7,907 nucleotides of DNA from Acidimicrobiaceae bacterium (GTDB taxonomy: Bacteria > Actinomycetota > Acidimicrobiia > Acidimicrobiales > Palsa-688), in the NCBI GenBank assembly GCA_003156795.1, contig PMHU01000079.1:1-7907 (forward strand), written 5' to 3'. Shown piece by piece: positions 6,129 through 7,907 of the stretch; the first letter of the stretch is position 1; every line of letters begins with the position of its first letter. The notes under the pieces were generated by a model. The model ran no database searches. It saw only the letters and a list, made by a program, of their open reading frames with translations, and was not told where the DNA came from. The translations under genes were made by a program, and so were the position numbers.

Positions 6129-7123
6129 GCGAACGCGAAGCGAGCCTGCCGCCGGCACACGTGCGGCGTCGCATGTACGAACTCATGACGCTGATCCGCA
6201 GTTGCGACGAACGGGTCAGGCGGGGGCTCAGCTCCGGCGAGTTTGCGTGCACGTACTGGCCGGCCACAGGCCAGGAGGCGATCGCGGCCGGGCTGGGTGC
6301 CGCGCTACGGGCCGACGACCTGCTGGTGACGACGTACCGCGGGTTGCACGACCAGGTGGCCAAGGGGGTGCCGCTCGGGCCGCTGGTCGCGGAGCTGCTG
6401 ACCCGGACCACCGGCGTCAACAAGGGCAAGGGCGGCGCCATGCACATAGCCCACCCACCGTCGGGACTCGTGCTATCCACCGGGATCGTCGGGTCGGGCA
6501 TCCCGATCGCCGTGGGCGTCGGGCTGGCCGCGCAGCTGCGCGGAAGCGGCCAGGTCGCGGTCGCCAGCTTCGGCGACGGTGCCACCGGTACCGGATCCTT
6601 CCACGAGGCGATCAACCTGGCGGCTCTGTGGCGCCTGCCCGTGGTCTTCCTCTGCCAGAACAACGGCTACGCCGAGATGACGGCGACCGCGCACGCCCAA
6701 CCCGTCGCCGCCGTGGTCGACCGGGCGGCCGGCTACGGGATCCCTGGAGAGCGGGTGGACGGCAACGATCCCGACACCGTCCACGGCGCGCTTGCGCGGG
6801 CGGTCGAACGGGCCAGGAGCGGTGCGGGACCGACGCTGCTCGAGTGCACGACGTTCCGACTGTGGGGCCACTACTTCGGCGACGCCATGACCTACGTCCC
6901 GGCGGAGCAGCTGGAGGCGGCGCGCCTGGCGGAGCCGGTGGCCCGTTATCGTGCCCGGCTGCTCCAGGACGGGGTGCTCGAAGAGGCGGTCGCGATCGAG
7001 ATCGAGCGGCAGGCCCTCGAGGAGGTCGGGGCGGCGTTCGCAGCCGCGCTGGCCGCGGATCGGCCGGAGCCCGAAGAGGCCTTCGTCGACGTCTACGGGG
7101 AGCGCTCCGGGGTGATGGCATGA
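6125..7123 (+). CDS. Thiamine-diphosphate-dependent dehydrogenase E1 component, alpha subunit (acetoin/2-oxoacid type)
   Basis: Alpha subunit of a heterotetrameric E1 that decarboxylates a 2-oxo acid or cleaves acetoin and reductively acylates a lipoyl domain. It has 332 residues, normal for the family. The cofactor motif is complete: GDG at 150-152 and NN at 179-180, the usual GDG-x(26)-NN, with SFHEAINLAALWRLPVVF between them. Upstream are TTYRGLHDQVAKG, at the position of the conserved YRxH region, and KGKGGAMHIA. His249 in LWGHYFGD matches the conserved active-site His of the phosphorylation-loop region. It resembles acetoin dehydrogenase or actinobacterial E1 alpha more than the single-chain AceE, but the substrate (acetoin, pyruvate or branched-chain 2-oxo acid) cannot be read from sequence. 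The start is TTG 6125, overlapping the lipoyl stop (TTGA) and preceded by GGGGAGG. Its own stop overlaps the E1 beta start (ATGA), so the three genes form one coupled unit. Confidence 0.92.
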   Translation: MSEREASLPPAHVRRRMYELMTLIRSCDERVRRGLSSGEFACTYWPATGQEAIAAGLGAALRADDLLVTTYRGLHDQVAKGVPLGPLVAELLTRTTGVNKGKGGAMHIAHPPSGLVLSTGIVGSGIPIAVGVGLAAQLRGSGQVAVASFGDGATGTGSFHEAINLAALWRLPVVFLCQNNGYAEMTATAHAQPVAAVVDRAAGYGIPGERVDGNDPDTVHGALARAVERARSGAGPTLLECTTFRLWGHYFGDAMTYVPAEQLEAARLAEPVARYRARLLQDGVLEEAVAIEIERQALEEVGAAFAAALAADRPEPEEAFVDVYGERSGVMA

Positions 7124-7907
7124 TCGAAACGGCGGTCTCGGACGCGACGACAACACGAAGCATGCGGCAGGCGCTCAACCTGGCTCTCGACGAGGCGATG
7201 GCGGCCGACCCGACGGTGTTTCTGATCGGGGAGGACCTGGCCGACCCCGGCGGCGGCATCTCGCAGGTGACCAAGGGGCTCTCGACCAAACACGGTTCCG
7301 ACCGGGTGCGGGACACCCCAATCTCCGAGGCGGCCATCGTCGGCGCCGCGGTGGGCGCGGCGGCGATGGGGATGCGACCGGTGGCTGAGGTGATGATCAT
7401 GGACTTTGTCAGCATCGCCCTCGACCAGCTCGTCAACCACGCGGCCAAGGCGCGCTTCATGTCGGGCGGGTTGCTCACTATGCCCCTCACGCTGCGGACC
7501 GCCGTGTTCGGCGGGCTCGGGTCGGGTGCCACGCACTCGCAGACTCTGGAGTCGTGGTTGGCCCACGTTCCCGGACTGAAGGTCGTCGTGCCCAGCTGCC
7601 CGGCCGATGCGAAGGGCCTGCTGACGTCCTGCATCTTCGACGACGACCCGTGCGTGTTCGTCGAGAACGTGGTGCTTTACGGGACCAAGGGGCCGGTGCC
7701 GGACGGCGAGTACCGCATCCCCCTGGGGGCGGCCCATGTGAAGCGGGCCGGCACCGACGTGACGGTACTTACGTACGGCCGTACCGTTCGGGATGCGCTG
7801 GCCGCGGCCGAGCAGGTGGCGGCCGACCCGATCGATGTCGAGGTCGTGGATCTGCGGACCTTGGTTCCGTTCGACGCCGAGACCGTGCTGCGGTCGGTCG
7901 CCCGCAC
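7120..7907 (+). CDS. Thiamine-diphosphate-dependent dehydrogenase E1 component, beta subunit, cut by window edge
   Basis: Beta subunit partner of the preceding E1 alpha; 262 complete codons are visible, of a usual length near 330. The N-terminal region SMRQALNLALDEAM and FLIGEDLADPGGG (about 14-48) is typical of E1 beta. DTPISE carries Glu70, the expected glutamate that activates thiamine diphosphate by contacting the aminopyrimidine N1'. MDFVSIALDQLVNHAAKARF follows, and THSQTLESW contains His139, the expected active-site histidine. The C-terminal transketolase-type domain begins near KGPVPDGEYRIPLG and includes VVDLRTLVPFDAETV before the edge. ATG 7120 overlaps the E1 alpha stop by four bases (ATGA) with only a weak purine patch upstream, indicating translational coupling and equal synthesis of the two subunits. 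The remainder, and possibly a catalytic E2 and E3, lie to the right. Confidence 0.92.
   Translation, partial: MIETAVSDATTTRSMRQALNLALDEAMAADPTVFLIGEDLADPGGGISQVTKGLSTKHGSDRVRDTPISEAAIVGAAVGAAAMGMRPVAEVMIMDFVSIALDQLVNHAAKARFMSGGLLTMPLTLRTAVFGGLGSGATHSQTLESWLAHVPGLKVVVPSCPADAKGLLTSCIFDDDPCVFVENVVLYGTKGPVPDGEYRIPLGAAHVKRAGTDVTVLTYGRTVRDALAAAEQVAADPIDVEVVDLRTLVPFDAETVLRSVAR

Noticed and set aside
6612..7634. 340-codon minus-strand open frame
   Set aside because: Lies opposite the E1 alpha/E1 beta junction; the translation is low-complexity Arg/Pro-rich, while the plus-strand frames carry full E1 motifs.

Overview
The window is GC-rich coding DNA with strong G/C bias at third codon positions, GTG and TTG starts, and some genes without a Shine-Dalgarno sequence. 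Together with the gene content this suggests a high-GC actinobacterium, possibly an Acidimicrobiia-like lineage; that placement is inference. It is chromosomal metabolic DNA. I see no transposase, phage gene, CRISPR array, tRNA or rRNA.

Layout. (1) Positions 1-942, minus strand: N-terminal 314 residues of an M1-family zinc aminopeptidase, cut by the left edge just after its HExxH motif. (2) Diverging from it across only 34 bp, 977-1972 plus: a PfkB-family sugar/nucleoside kinase, most like adenosine kinase-type members. (3) A 109-bp gap (1973-2081) with a 14-bp palindrome over the kinase stop, an inverted repeat, and a -10-like sequence at the start of the next gene. (4) 2082-5318 plus: a complete fused isobutyryl-CoA mutase, IcmF, with an N-terminal cobalamin domain, a MeaB-like G-protein domain and a C-terminal mutase domain. 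The substrate-pocket residues are Phe583 and Gln727, the isobutyryl-CoA mutase signature rather than the Tyr/Arg of methylmalonyl-CoA mutase. (5) A 128-bp gap holding a GC-rich hairpin. (6) 5447-5836 plus: an unrecognised 129-residue protein. (7) 5868-6128, 6125-7123 and 7120-7907 plus: a tightly packed set encoding a free-standing lipoyl domain, an E1 alpha subunit and an E1 beta subunit (cut by the right edge) of a thiamine-diphosphate-dependent 2-oxoacid/acetoin-type dehydrogenase. Both junctions are 4-base start/stop overlaps.

How the genes may work together. IcmF interconverts isobutyryl-CoA and n-butyryl-CoA using adenosylcobalamin, and its G domain acts as the built-in chaperone. The E1 pair plus lipoyl domain would decarboxylate a 2-oxo acid (or cleave acetoin) and pass the acyl group to a lipoyl arm. 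If the substrate is 2-oxoisovalerate, the product isobutyryl-CoA is the IcmF substrate, which would give a valine-to-butyryl-CoA route. That link rests on neighbourhood only. The aminopeptidase and kinase look like unrelated neighbours.

No wholly new system is evident. The points most worth following are the stand-alone lipoyl protein ahead of E1 alpha, the NKFE form of the IcmF guanine-specificity motif, the small unknown protein between them, and the unusual start signals.
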